Assembly: GCA_021783995.1 (NCBI GenBank)
Contig: JAJXTH010000013.1
Coordinates: 1-56,590, forward strand
DNA length: 56,590 nt
Reading direction: 5' to 3'
Source of the DNA: Pseudomonadota bacterium
Lineage (GTDB): Bacteria > Pseudomonadota > Gammaproteobacteria > Burkholderiales > Gallionellaceae
Shown: piece after piece, positions 17,701-25,946 of the stretch
Numbering within the stretch: the stretch's first letter is position 1
How the letters are laid out: each line of letters opens with the position of its first letter
Notes under the pieces: model-generated
What the model saw: only the letters and a program-made list of their open reading frames with translations
Database searches by the model: none
What the model was told of the DNA's origin: nothing
Program-made: the position numbers and the translations under genes

Positions 17701-18099
17701 TTATGCGGAAGATGTCATCTCGGCCGTCGCCTGGGCAGCCTTCAGTATGCGCTGGTCGCAATTTCTCAACCGCTGCGCCATCACGCGCATCACGTCTATG
17801 GCAAAGCGGGGCGCCTCATCCACCAGAAAATGAAAACGCGCGTGATCGATCACGACGAACTTGCAATCCGTCAGCGCAGTGACGGTCGCAAAGCGCGGTG
17901 ATCCGTCGATCACGGCCAGCTCACCGACAAAGCTGCCTGGCGTGCATTTTTCGAAGAACATGCCGGCTATGGTCACTTCAGCTTCTCCCGCTATCAGCAC
18001 AAACATCGCTTCGCCGGCATCTCCCTCGCGAAACAATGTCCCGCCGCTTTTGATTTCTATGAACTCCGGATCGTGTCGGAACATGTCGAAAAAAAGCAT
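17701..18099 (-). CDS. stand-alone cyclic nucleotide-binding domain protein
   Basis: A 132-residue protein that is almost entirely one cNMP-binding domain. The phosphate-binding cassette reads VGELAVIDGSPRFATVTA (about 71-88), with the conserved Glu and Arg in place. No helix-turn-helix or enzymatic domain follows, so it is not a Crp-type regulator. It would work by interaction. The ATG at 18099 has GAGG five bases upstream. It lies between the DUF3025 gene and the MlaF-like ATPase, 93 bp from the latter. Confidence 0.85.
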   Translation of the reverse strand: MLFFDMFRHDPEFIEIKSGGTLFREGDAGEAMFVLIAGEAEVTIAGMFFEKCTPGSFVGELAVIDGSPRFATVTALTDCKFVVIDHARFHFLVDEAPRFAIDVMRVMAQRLRNCDQRILKAAQATAEMTSSA

Positions 18100-18157
18100 G
18101 GCGGCCTCAAATATTATGGGGGAAAAACGCGGCGATTATGAGCGCTTACAGAAAAAT

Positions 18158-18970
18158 TTACAATTGCGGTTTTCCGACACTGCGCCTGCCCGGGCGAAAA
18201 TAGGCAGTGTTGTCGTAATAGCTCGAGCATTCGTTGTCCGCCGTCCATCCCGGCATGCCGAGCAACGGCACAGGAGCAAGCTCGCGCGTGTTTTTGCCTT
18301 GCTCTATTAGATGCATGGCCATCCTGTCGTCCAGATGTTCCGTCTGCCGATCGATGGGCAGGCTGAAGAACGCCTGCTCCACCTTGATCAGCAGCCCATG
18401 TCCCGTCATGCCGACATAGGGCTGCATGGCTTTTTCATACAACCCGTGGCCGAAAATATAAAAGCTCATACTGTTTTTAACCTGCTCCCTGTGCTGCCAG
18501 AAAAGCTCACGCCAGTGAAAATTTCTGAGCAGCTCTGCAAGACTCTCGTCGCAATATGCCACGATGACGCCTGACTCATCGAGCAGCGTGTTTGTGTCGC
18601 GTAACTCGCCCCGCCCTGCTCTTCCATCCGCACCGTTAAGCGCGCGATAATGCCGCGCATTGATCACGGCCTTGGTTTTGGGAAAAGTAAGCCATACCAG
18701 CGCATTGAACAGGTCATGCCAGTTGTTCACGCGCGTCTCGACCTCTCCCGCAAGATAGCAGCGGGGCTCGTATTGCTCCTCGAACGTCGAGCGGAAGCCG
18801 GGCAGCACGAATTTGAGAGCCCGCCCGCTTTGCACGGATGGCTTGCGATCTGAAAGCAGCGCATTCAGGTCATCCAGCGTCGGGAATGCCTCTGCTCCAA
18901 GGCGGGCGATCGCCGTGTGCAGCGGGAAAAACAGCGTGGATTTCAGCAGGCCTTCCCGATCGAACTGCAT
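18158..18970 (-). CDS. DUF3025 family protein
   Basis: A 270-residue protein I recognise as the DUF3025 type, from the conserved core NNWHDLFNALVWLTFPKTKAV (quoted in part; about residues 84-104) followed by N-x-RH-x3-L. The function is unknown. No signal peptide, membrane segment or known catalytic motif is visible. It lies 8 bp after the radical SAM gene and is probably cotranscribed with it. Confidence 0.8.
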   Translation of the reverse strand: MQFDREGLLKSTLFFPLHTAIARLGAEAFPTLDDLNALLSDRKPSVQSGRALKFVLPGFRSTFEEQYEPRCYLAGEVETRVNNWHDLFNALVWLTFPKTKAVINARHYRALNGADGRAGRGELRDTNTLLDESGVIVAYCDESLAELLRNFHWRELFWQHREQVKNSMSFYIFGHGLYEKAMQPYVGMTGHGLLIKVEQAFFSLPIDRQTEHLDDRMAMHLIEQGKNTRELAPVPLLGMPGWTADNECSSYYDNTAYFRPGRRSVGKPQL

Positions 18971-18978
18971 GGTTTGAT

Positions 18979-19833
18979 TTAGGCGCTGACCTTGACGGGA
19001 AGGCCCAGGCTTGCGATGCGGTCCGCAAAGGCCTGCATGACGTCTTCGGATAACGCAGACAAGCGCTCCGCCTCCGACTGCTGGGAAGGCCTTGCCAGGC
19101 CATAAAGCAGCACGCCTTGCAGCCTATGGCCATCGTTTAACAGTCCGCTTATCAATGCCAGATAATCATCCTCATCCTGTTTTGTTGGCGCCATTCCATC
19201 CAGCGCGAACCAGCAGGTTTGCAGCCAGGTAGGGCAACGCTCGATGGCCAGGACGAGATTTTCCCGCACCCTGTCCATGCGCATCTGCGTGTCGTTGATC
19301 TGCTTCATGCCTTCCTCGCTTGCGCGATCGAGCTTGAACCATACCTCGCCGCTGATCTTTGCCAGCTCGACCAGCCCCCGCTGCACTTTTTCCCGATACA
19401 ACAGGCTGCCGTTGGTAATCAGCACGGTCTTGACCGATGCAGGTATCGCAAGCTCGGAACGAATCTCAGCGATGAGATCAACGACTTCAGGAAACTCCGC
19501 AGCACTGGTCGGCTCCCCATTGCCGGACAACGCGATATCGTTGATGCGCCTCGAACCTTCCGGCACACGCTCCTGCATAAACCTGCCTTGCAAAAGCTCG
19601 TTCAGGAAATCGTGCAGCTCGGCTCTGAGCAACGCCATATCAATCGGCGGCGCAGTTCCTCTGACGAGATCGGGCACCTGGCAGTAGATGCAGCGCCAGT
19701 TGCAGGCATTGTTGGTGTTGAGGTTGATGCCGACCGACACCCCGCCTGCGCGGCGCGACACCACAGGATACACGTAAAAGAGGTTTGCGCTTCCCCTGTC
19801 ATGATCGGTCACGTTGAGCATCTTCTCAATCAT
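18979..19833 (-). CDS. radical SAM protein
   Basis: A 284-residue protein with the radical-SAM cluster motif CNWRCIYC (CX3CX2C) at about residues 43-50, preceded by NLNTNNA, and the GNGEPT motif (about 104-109) that binds S-adenosylmethionine. No second cysteine cluster is seen. The specific reaction cannot be read from sequence. It is encoded 9 bp after the cytochrome gene and 8 bp before the DUF3025 gene on the same strand, suggesting one operon with the cytochrome and methyltransferase. Confidence 0.85.
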   Translation of the reverse strand: MIEKMLNVTDHDRGSANLFYVYPVVSRRAGGVSVGINLNTNNACNWRCIYCQVPDLVRGTAPPIDMALLRAELHDFLNELLQGRFMQERVPEGSRRINDIALSGNGEPTSAAEFPEVVDLIAEIRSELAIPASVKTVLITNGSLLYREKVQRGLVELAKISGEVWFKLDRASEEGMKQINDTQMRMDRVRENLVLAIERCPTWLQTCWFALDGMAPTKQDEDDYLALISGLLNDGHRLQGVLLYGLARPSQQSEAERLSALSEDVMQAFADRIASLGLPVKVSA

Positions 19834-19842
19834 TCATGAAAC

Positions 19843-20289
19843 TCACTGGCGGAACATCGCATGGCACGCGACGCAGTATTGAATCGTCTTATTGAGTGCG
19901 GACAGCGATTTGCCGACATCCTGGGTCTTTAGCGCATCGGCAAGATCGTCTCCACTCCTGTGGAATGCAAGCCCGAGCTCTGTGGCCTTTTCATTGCCCA
20001 GCATGTTGCACATCTTCTGCATTTGTGGCGTCAGACCCAGCCTGTCATGGGCGACCTCGGCCGCTTCAGCATACCTGTTCCCCGCCATCAGGCCCACGAT
20101 GTCGTTGATCGCCGCAAGATGATCCCGCATGTCCGCAAGCTGGTGCCGCTTCATCTTTCCCGAGAGATTGAGTGAAATCCGCGTGTCCGTCATGCTCATG
20201 TCGCGGTGATGTTCCATCGGCATGATTTCGTCCACCGCATAGGCCGCATTCAGACCTAGCATGCCTATCACCGCCAGAACTCTGATCAT
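19843..20289 (-). CDS. exported class II cytochrome c (c'/c556-like)
   Basis: A 148-residue periplasmic haem protein. A signal peptide (MIRVLAVIGMLGLNAAYA) is followed by a four-helix type body and a single haem motif CVACH near the C-terminus, as in class II cytochromes. A Met in the first helix (KMKRHQLADM) could be an axial ligand, favouring the c556 subtype; this is inference. The start is the ATG at 20289, which has GGGAGGA upstream and overlaps the methyltransferase stop (ATGA, 20286-20289). It could serve electron transfer or gas binding. Confidence 0.85.
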   Translation of the reverse strand: MIRVLAVIGMLGLNAAYAVDEIMPMEHHRDMSMTDTRISLNLSGKMKRHQLADMRDHLAAINDIVGLMAGNRYAEAAEVAHDRLGLTPQMQKMCNMLGNEKATELGLAFHRSGDDLADALKTQDVGKSLSALNKTIQYCVACHAMFRQ

Positions 20290-21071
20290 TGTCTTCCTCC
20301 CTTGCACAATCGCTGACGCACCGCTTCAAAAGCACAGATCGCCGAAGCAGCCGCTACATTCAACGACTCTATACCTCCCGGCATCGGAATCCTGATCTCA
20401 TGGGTTGCATGCTTCGATAGACTTTCCGACAAACCTGCTCCCTCGTTTCCAAACATGAATGCGACATCACCAGACAGGTCGCATTCATAAAGTGAAGCTT
20501 CCGCCCTGAGGCTGGTTGCAAGTTTCATTCCCTTAAACGCCGAAGCCACTTCCGGCAGGTCCTGACATTCGTGTATCCTGGTGCAGAAATGCCCCCCCAT
20601 CGCCGCGCGCAGCACCTTGGGGGACCAGGCATCTGCGCATCCCGGCGAGAGAAAGACCCCATCGCAACCTGCCGCAGCACTCGTGCGTATTATCGAACCC
20701 AGGTTGCCAGGATCCTGTATGTCTTCGAGCAGCAATCCAAAACTGAAGTCTGCCGGTCCAGGCTTTTGCACCTCGATCAACGCAAGCATCCCCGTCGCGG
20801 TTTTCAATTCCGAAATCTCCGCAAAGAGCTTCCCGTCAAGCTCCGTGACCGGGATGCCCTGCATACGCTCTTTGAGCGCTTCAATTTCAACAGAATGCGA
20901 AGCAGCATTCAGCAGCACATGCAGTGGCTTCAACCCCGCATCGAGAAAAGAGCCAATCAGATGCGTTCCGTCCAGCAAGGTCTTCGCGGATTGCTTGCGG
21001 TTGCGCGCTGACGTTGCAATCTTCAAAAGCTCTCTGAAGAATGGGTTTTCCCTTGACTGGATCCGCTTCAT
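20286..21071 (-). CDS. SpoU/TrmH family RNA 2'-O-methyltransferase
   Basis: A 261-residue SPOUT enzyme. After an N-terminal substrate-binding region (residues 1-95) come the three family motifs: LEDIQDPGNLGSIIRTSAAAG (quoted in part; ~113-133), FMFGNEGAGLS (~208-218) and IPMPGGIESLNVAAASAI (~230-247). The knotted SAM pocket is therefore complete. The target nucleotide cannot be told. Its ATG overlaps the end of cphA by 4 bp and its stop overlaps the cytochrome start by 4 bp, so it is translationally coupled on both sides. Confidence 0.9.
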   Translation of the reverse strand: MKRIQSRENPFFRELLKIATSARNRKQSAKTLLDGTHLIGSFLDAGLKPLHVLLNAASHSVEIEALKERMQGIPVTELDGKLFAEISELKTATGMLALIEVQKPGPADFSFGLLLEDIQDPGNLGSIIRTSAAAGCDGVFLSPGCADAWSPKVLRAAMGGHFCTRIHECQDLPEVASAFKGMKLATSLRAEASLYECDLSGDVAFMFGNEGAGLSESLSKHATHEIRIPMPGGIESLNVAAASAICAFEAVRQRLCKGGRQ

Positions 21072-23641
21072 CCGGCCTCGGCTACCCTCTTTGCGATATG
21101 CGCCAGCGCTTCATCGACCTGATCGATCAGGATCAGGCAAAGGTCACCTGGCTCAAGCCGCTCGAGCGCCAGATCCATCGCGTGAAATTCCCCCGTGATC
21201 TCGTCCACTCTCTTCGCGCGCTTGGCATTAGCAAGTCCCTGCCTCAATAGGCCCAGCACCTCTCCGTCGGGACGGCCGCGCTGACACTGATCCTGATACA
21301 GGATGAGATCGTCGAACACATCGCCCAGCAATTCCGTCTGCATGCGTATGTCCTCGTCCCGCCTATCCCCGGCTCCGCTGATCACGACCACGCGCTTTTT
21401 CGCTTTCATGCTTTCTATCGCGGGTATCAGCGCCTGTATTGCATCCGGGTTGTGACCATAGTCCGCAATCACGACAGCGCCACGGTAATCGAAGAGATTG
21501 AAGCGGCCTGGTGCTGTCGCCGCATCGTTCACGAAACTCGACAACCCGCGGCATATTGTCTCCCAGTCCACCTTGAGCGCCCAGACAGCCGCGACCACAG
21601 CCATCGCATTCTCGACCTGAAAGCCTATCGTGCCATCTCTCGTGATAGGAATCTGTGCAAGCGGAATGCGCAGCTCGCGATTCTTCTCGCATGCGACGAG
21701 CTGGCCATCTTCCACATAGACGATGCGCTTTCCCTGAGCGCGGTGTGCCGCCATCAACGGGTTATGGCGATCGCGCGCAAAGAAGGTGACCGATCCAGGA
21801 CACATGTCTGCCATCCTGGCCACCATGTCGTCTTCGGCATTCAGGACTGCAATGCCGTCAGGTGCGACGTTCTGCACCACGACCCGCTTGACCACCGCCA
21901 GATCCTCGACAGTGCTGATGTAATTCAGGCCCAGATGGTCACCCATGCCTATGTTGGTCACGACAGCCACATTGCAGCGGTCGAACGCCAAGCCCTCGCG
22001 CAATATGCCGCCGCGAGCCGTCTCGAAGACGGCCGCATCGACGTCGGGATGCAACAGCACGTTGCGCGCGCTCTTGGGGCCGCTGCAATCCCCGGTATCT
22101 ATGCGCTTGCCCTGTATGTACACGCCATCGGAATTGGTCATGCCGACGCGCAACCCCTGGCAACCAAGGATATGCGAGATCAGGCGCACCGTGGTCGTCT
22201 TGCCGTTGGTGCCTGCCACCGCAACCAGCGGTATTCGGCCGTCCTCGCCGCTGCCGAACATCGAAGACACGATGAATCTTCCCACCATGCGGCCCTTGCC
22301 AAAAGAGGGCTGCAGATGCATGCGCAAGCCAGGCGCCGCATTGACCTCAACGATGCCACCTCCCTGCTCTTCCAGTGGCTTGAGCACGGAGTCGCAAACG
22401 ACGTCCACGCCGCAAACATCCAGCCCCACCATCTGCGCTGCAGCAACCGCGCTCGCCGCGAGATCGGGGTGTACGTCTTCCGTGACATCGGTCGCCGACC
22501 CTCCCGTGCTCAGATTCGCATTGTTGCGAAGCACGACGCATACACCCTTCTTCGGCACGGAGTCGACCGTATACCCCTGCAGTTCGAGGCGTGCGATGGC
22601 AATGCTGTCTATGCGCATCCGGGTAAGGGAAGTCGCATGCCCTTCTCCGCGCCTCGGATCCCTGTTCACCTGCTCGACGAGTTCGGAAACGGTATGCATG
22701 CCGTCCCCTATCACCATCGGAGGTTCGCGGCGGGCGGCAGCCACAACCTGATTGCCCACCACCAGCATCCGGAAATCGCTGCCGGGCATGAAGCGCTCTA
22801 TCATCACATCATCGCTGATCTTTCTTGCGGCCGCATAAGCGATCTCAAGATGTCCCCGCGTCTGCACGTTGACCGTGACCCCCTTGCCCTGATTTCCGTC
22901 AACCGGCTTCACCACGACGGGGCCTGCGATCTCGTTCATCGCACGCCATGCATCCTCGATATCGGCAACCGATCTGCCCCGGGGAACAGGCACACCTGCG
23001 GCTTCGAGCAGCTTTTTTGTGAGCTCCTTGTCCTGTGCGATAGATTCGCCTATCGCTCCGCTGCGATCGGTTTCAGCCGCCTGGATGCGACGCTGCTTGC
23101 TGCCCCAGCCGAACTGCACAAGACTGCCTTCCGTGAGCCTCCGATAGGGGATGCCGCGCCGCACGGCAGCCTCGACGATCGCCGCAGTGCTGGGGCCTAG
23201 GCGCACATCTTCATCCAGCTCGCGCAGCTGATGCAGCGCATCGGCAAGATCGAATGAAACATCCTCCATCGCCGAGCTGCAGAGCTTTTGTGCCAGTTCG
23301 AATGCCAGCCTGCCGACTGCCTCTTCGCTGTATTCGAAGACCACCTGATATACGCCCGGCTCCACTGTAACCGCAGTGCGGCTGAAACTGACAGGACAGC
23401 CCGCCTGAGCCTGAAGGTTAAGCGCAGCCATCTCCAGAATGTGCGCCATCGCGATCGCCTCTGTGTGACCCGGCACCTGCAGCATGCCTATCTCCGGGAA
23501 ACGCGCGCGCAGCCGGGCTTCGAATCCTGGAAGCCTCGCGATATCGCACTCCGCCTCAGAACAGGACACGATCGCTTCGATGGCCGTATGCCGGCTCCAC
23601 AGATTGGGACCGCGCAGCGCGCGTATGCGTGACACTTCCAT
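21068..23641 (-). CDS. cphA: Cyanophycin synthetase, full length
   Basis: CphA (857 residues) polymerises Asp and Arg into cyanophycin with two ATP-driven steps. The layout is an N-terminal domain (1-160), an ATP-grasp domain (about 220-470: VVVKPVDGNQGKGV, GIVEVNAAPGLRMHLQP) that adds Asp, and a Mur-ligase domain with an intact P-loop GTNGKTTT (about 477-484) and a C-lobe (IADYGHNPDAIQ) that adds Arg. In the N-domain the metallopeptidase-like HxxEH site reads H67-I-L-E70-M71: the second His is Met. AAGGGAAG lies upstream of the ATG. The gene is 18 bp after the second synthetase and overlaps the methyltransferase by 4 bp. Confidence 0.95.
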   Translation of the reverse strand: MEVSRIRALRGPNLWSRHTAIEAIVSCSEAECDIARLPGFEARLRARFPEIGMLQVPGHTEAIAMAHILEMAALNLQAQAGCPVSFSRTAVTVEPGVYQVVFEYSEEAVGRLAFELAQKLCSSAMEDVSFDLADALHQLRELDEDVRLGPSTAAIVEAAVRRGIPYRRLTEGSLVQFGWGSKQRRIQAAETDRSGAIGESIAQDKELTKKLLEAAGVPVPRGRSVADIEDAWRAMNEIAGPVVVKPVDGNQGKGVTVNVQTRGHLEIAYAAARKISDDVMIERFMPGSDFRMLVVGNQVVAAARREPPMVIGDGMHTVSELVEQVNRDPRRGEGHATSLTRMRIDSIAIARLELQGYTVDSVPKKGVCVVLRNNANLSTGGSATDVTEDVHPDLAASAVAAAQMVGLDVCGVDVVCDSVLKPLEEQGGGIVEVNAAPGLRMHLQPSFGKGRMVGRFIVSSMFGSGEDGRIPLVAVAGTNGKTTTVRLISHILGCQGLRVGMTNSDGVYIQGKRIDTGDCSGPKSARNVLLHPDVDAAVFETARGGILREGLAFDRCNVAVVTNIGMGDHLGLNYISTVEDLAVVKRVVVQNVAPDGIAVLNAEDDMVARMADMCPGSVTFFARDRHNPLMAAHRAQGKRIVYVEDGQLVACEKNRELRIPLAQIPITRDGTIGFQVENAMAVVAAVWALKVDWETICRGLSSFVNDAATAPGRFNLFDYRGAVVIADYGHNPDAIQALIPAIESMKAKKRVVVISGAGDRRDEDIRMQTELLGDVFDDLILYQDQCQRGRPDGEVLGLLRQGLANAKRAKRVDEITGEFHAMDLALERLEPGDLCLILIDQVDEALAHIAKRVAEAG

Positions 23642-23659
23642 TAAAAAGCTTCCCTTAGA

Positions 23660-25810
23660 TTATTTGAGCAAGACATCGGTCGTTTCAGAAGTCGCAATCC
23701 CTGCGCGCAAAAGATCGAGCTGAATTCCGAGCGCCCAAGCTGCTGCAATTGCAGCCAGCATGTATTCGACCTGTTTTTCATTCCCTTCCAGTATGCCAGG
23801 CAGGTTGATCAGCAGAGTCTCCTTTTTACCCAGGCAAAGGACGATTCGCCCGTTGCGAACCAGCACGGCACGTCCCCCTTTTTCAAGGTGAACCTGAACC
23901 AGAGGCAGCTCGCCTTGGGCTGCGAAGTAGATCACTTCCCCATCGCAATACTTTGCAAGATCAGCAACCAGCTGATTCGAGCCATTGAGAACAGCGACGC
24001 CGTCGGGAAGCACCACATCGACCTGGGTTCTGACCACATTGCAAACCTGATCCATGTTCTCGATGTAATACTCGCCGAAATGGCGTTCAGGCTCGAGGTT
24101 CGTGACGATACCGATCTGGCAGCGGTCATAGCCCAGGCCTTCTGACAGTATCGTCTGCATGCTGTTTTCGATTACAGCCGCATTCACTGAACGGTTCAAT
24201 AGCACCTTCTGCGAGGATGCCCAGTCCGCGCAATTCTTGCTGTCCACCAGACGCTTGTCGAAGTAGAGCCCTTCGCTGCTCACACATCCCACATGAAGAC
24301 CAGCGAGCTTCAACAGGCGCGAGACGAGTCGCGCAACCTTCGCCATGCCGTGCGTGCCGCATATGCCGATCACGGGAATGCGGCCGTTTTCATTTTGAGG
24401 AAAAAGGCTGTCGACGATCGCTCGTCCCACCGGGCGAGGTTTTCCGGAGGCGGGCTTCAGATGCATCAGAAGGCCCGGACCCGCATTGATTTCGACGATC
24501 GCGCCACCCTGCCCTTCGAGCGGGCGCGAGATATCGGTCGCCACCAGATCTATGCCTGCAATGTCGAGCCCTATGACGCGCGCGGCGAGTTCTGCAGTTG
24601 CCGCGACGTCAGGATGCACCTCATCGGTCACATCGAAGGCGACATTCCCGTTGCGTTGTATCAGCACCCTGGTACCTGATGGAGGTATGGACTCCGGCGT
24701 ATAGCCCTGACGTTCAAGCTCGAAGTGAGCCGCAGGATTGCTGTCGATGTCGATCACATCGAGGGGAAACTCCTCCGCTTCGCCGCGGCGCGGATCGCAG
24801 TTGATCTGCTCGTCGATCAGTTTCCTGATGGTTGTTTTCCCGTTCGCCAGGAGCCAGACAGACTCTCCCTTGACCGCAGCAGCCAGCCTTCCTCCGACAA
24901 CCAGCAACCTGTGCTCGTTGCCGCGCACGAAGCGCTCGACGATGACTTCGCTGCCTTCGACTTCCGCAAGCCTGTACGCAGCCTCAACCTCGTCTTGCGT
25001 CATGAGTTCCATCGAAACGCCTCGCCCGTGGTTTGCATCCGAAGGCTTGACCACGACTGGAAGGCCGATGTCCTGGGCCGCCTCCCATGCATCGATAGGG
25101 CTCTCTGCGATGCGCCCCTCGGGAACCGGAACCCCGCACGCGTGAAGCAGAGACTTGGTGAGATCCTTGTCCTTGGATATGCTCTCTGCAATCGCGCTGG
25201 TCCTGTCGGTCTCTGCGGTCCAGATGCGGTGCTGGTTTGCGCCATATCCAAGCTGTACCAGATTGCCTCCGGTCAGACGGATGAAAGGAATGCCCCTGTC
25301 TGCTGCAGCATCCACGATGCACGCGGTGCTGGGGCCAAGGCAGAGCGCATCGACCATCTCGCGCAATCTGGCCACCACGGGTGCAACCTCATAAGTCCTG
25401 TCATGGATTGCGCAAAGGACAAGATCGCGCGCCGCGTGTATCGCCTCGCGACTCACGGCCTCGTTGCGCGAGCGCACCACGACCTTGTATACCCCGCGTT
25501 TAGAGGTTTCGCGAGCCTTGCCAAACCCGCTCTGCATTCCGGCGAGGTTCTGCAATTCGATCGCGACATGTTCGAGTATGTGACCAGGCCAGGTGCCCTC
25601 GCGCAATCGCTGTAGAAAACCTCCTCGCTCACCGACGCTGCAGCGGTGCTCCACCAGCGTCGGCAGCCATGCAGTCAGCCGCTCGTAGAAGCCGGGTATC
25701 GTATTGGAGGGAGAGTCTTCCAACTCCCCGATGTCCAGCCACACCTCGAGCACGGGACGATAGGTCCATATATTTGGGCCGCGCAGCGGCAAAATTTTTA
25801 GAAACTCCAT
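23660..25810 (-). CDS. second cyanophycin synthetase with degenerate Mur-ligase domain (CphA'/CphA2-like)
   Basis: A 716-residue homologue of the neighbouring CphA. The N-domain keeps the HxxEH motif (H77-I-L-E80-H81), and the ATP-grasp domain is intact (VVVKPSDANHGRGV, AIVEINAGPGLLMHLKP). The Mur P-loop reads GTHGMAK (485-491) instead of GTNGKTT, so ATP binding there should be lost. The protein ends about where the Mur C-lobe would begin, roughly 140 residues short. CphA2-type enzymes with a dead Mur site use one ATP and condense Asp-Arg dipeptides; whether this one does is inference. The start is ATG 25810 (MEFLKILPLRG) with GGAAG upstream. It heads the cphA operon. Confidence 0.88.
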   Translation of the reverse strand: MEFLKILPLRGPNIWTYRPVLEVWLDIGELEDSPSNTIPGFYERLTAWLPTLVEHRCSVGERGGFLQRLREGTWPGHILEHVAIELQNLAGMQSGFGKARETSKRGVYKVVVRSRNEAVSREAIHAARDLVLCAIHDRTYEVAPVVARLREMVDALCLGPSTACIVDAAADRGIPFIRLTGGNLVQLGYGANQHRIWTAETDRTSAIAESISKDKDLTKSLLHACGVPVPEGRIAESPIDAWEAAQDIGLPVVVKPSDANHGRGVSMELMTQDEVEAAYRLAEVEGSEVIVERFVRGNEHRLLVVGGRLAAAVKGESVWLLANGKTTIRKLIDEQINCDPRRGEAEEFPLDVIDIDSNPAAHFELERQGYTPESIPPSGTRVLIQRNGNVAFDVTDEVHPDVAATAELAARVIGLDIAGIDLVATDISRPLEGQGGAIVEINAGPGLLMHLKPASGKPRPVGRAIVDSLFPQNENGRIPVIGICGTHGMAKVARLVSRLLKLAGLHVGCVSSEGLYFDKRLVDSKNCADWASSQKVLLNRSVNAAVIENSMQTILSEGLGYDRCQIGIVTNLEPERHFGEYYIENMDQVCNVVRTQVDVVLPDGVAVLNGSNQLVADLAKYCDGEVIYFAAQGELPLVQVHLEKGGRAVLVRNGRIVLCLGKKETLLINLPGILEGNEKQVEYMLAAIAAAWALGIQLDLLRAGIATSETTDVLLK

Positions 25811-25946
25811 CAAGTCTTCCATGTGAGTTGTGCGGTTTTCAGCATTTACCCAATGTTTGGGTTTACCCGCTTTTTTTCGTCAAGTTTACCAGAACGCGAG
25901 GCAAAACTGTTTGTCCGGGCGTTTTATTGTAGTAATATTCCCGCCA
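25811..25946. promoter_or_regulatory. divergent control region of the cyanophycin locus
   Basis: The 136 bp between the second synthetase and the ABC exporter hold an inverted repeat ACCCAA-TGT-TTGGGT (25848-25862), three direct copies of TTTACC (25845, 25862 and 25885) and a plausible rightward promoter TTGTCC (25911-25916), 16 bp, TAATAT (25933-25938). That promoter would start transcription at about 25945, almost at the exporter's GTG, which would make its message nearly leaderless. No clear leftward promoter was found. Confidence 0.45.

Noticed and set aside
21452-23200. 582-codon open frame on the plus strand inside cphA
   Set aside because: It is antisense to a clear, complete cyanophycin synthetase, has His/Arg-rich composition typical of a mirror frame in GC-rich DNA, and has no ribosome site.
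24725-25615. 296-codon plus-strand frame inside the second synthetase
   Set aside because: Shadow of the coding strand; no domain, no start signal, while the opposite strand encodes conserved ATP-grasp motifs.
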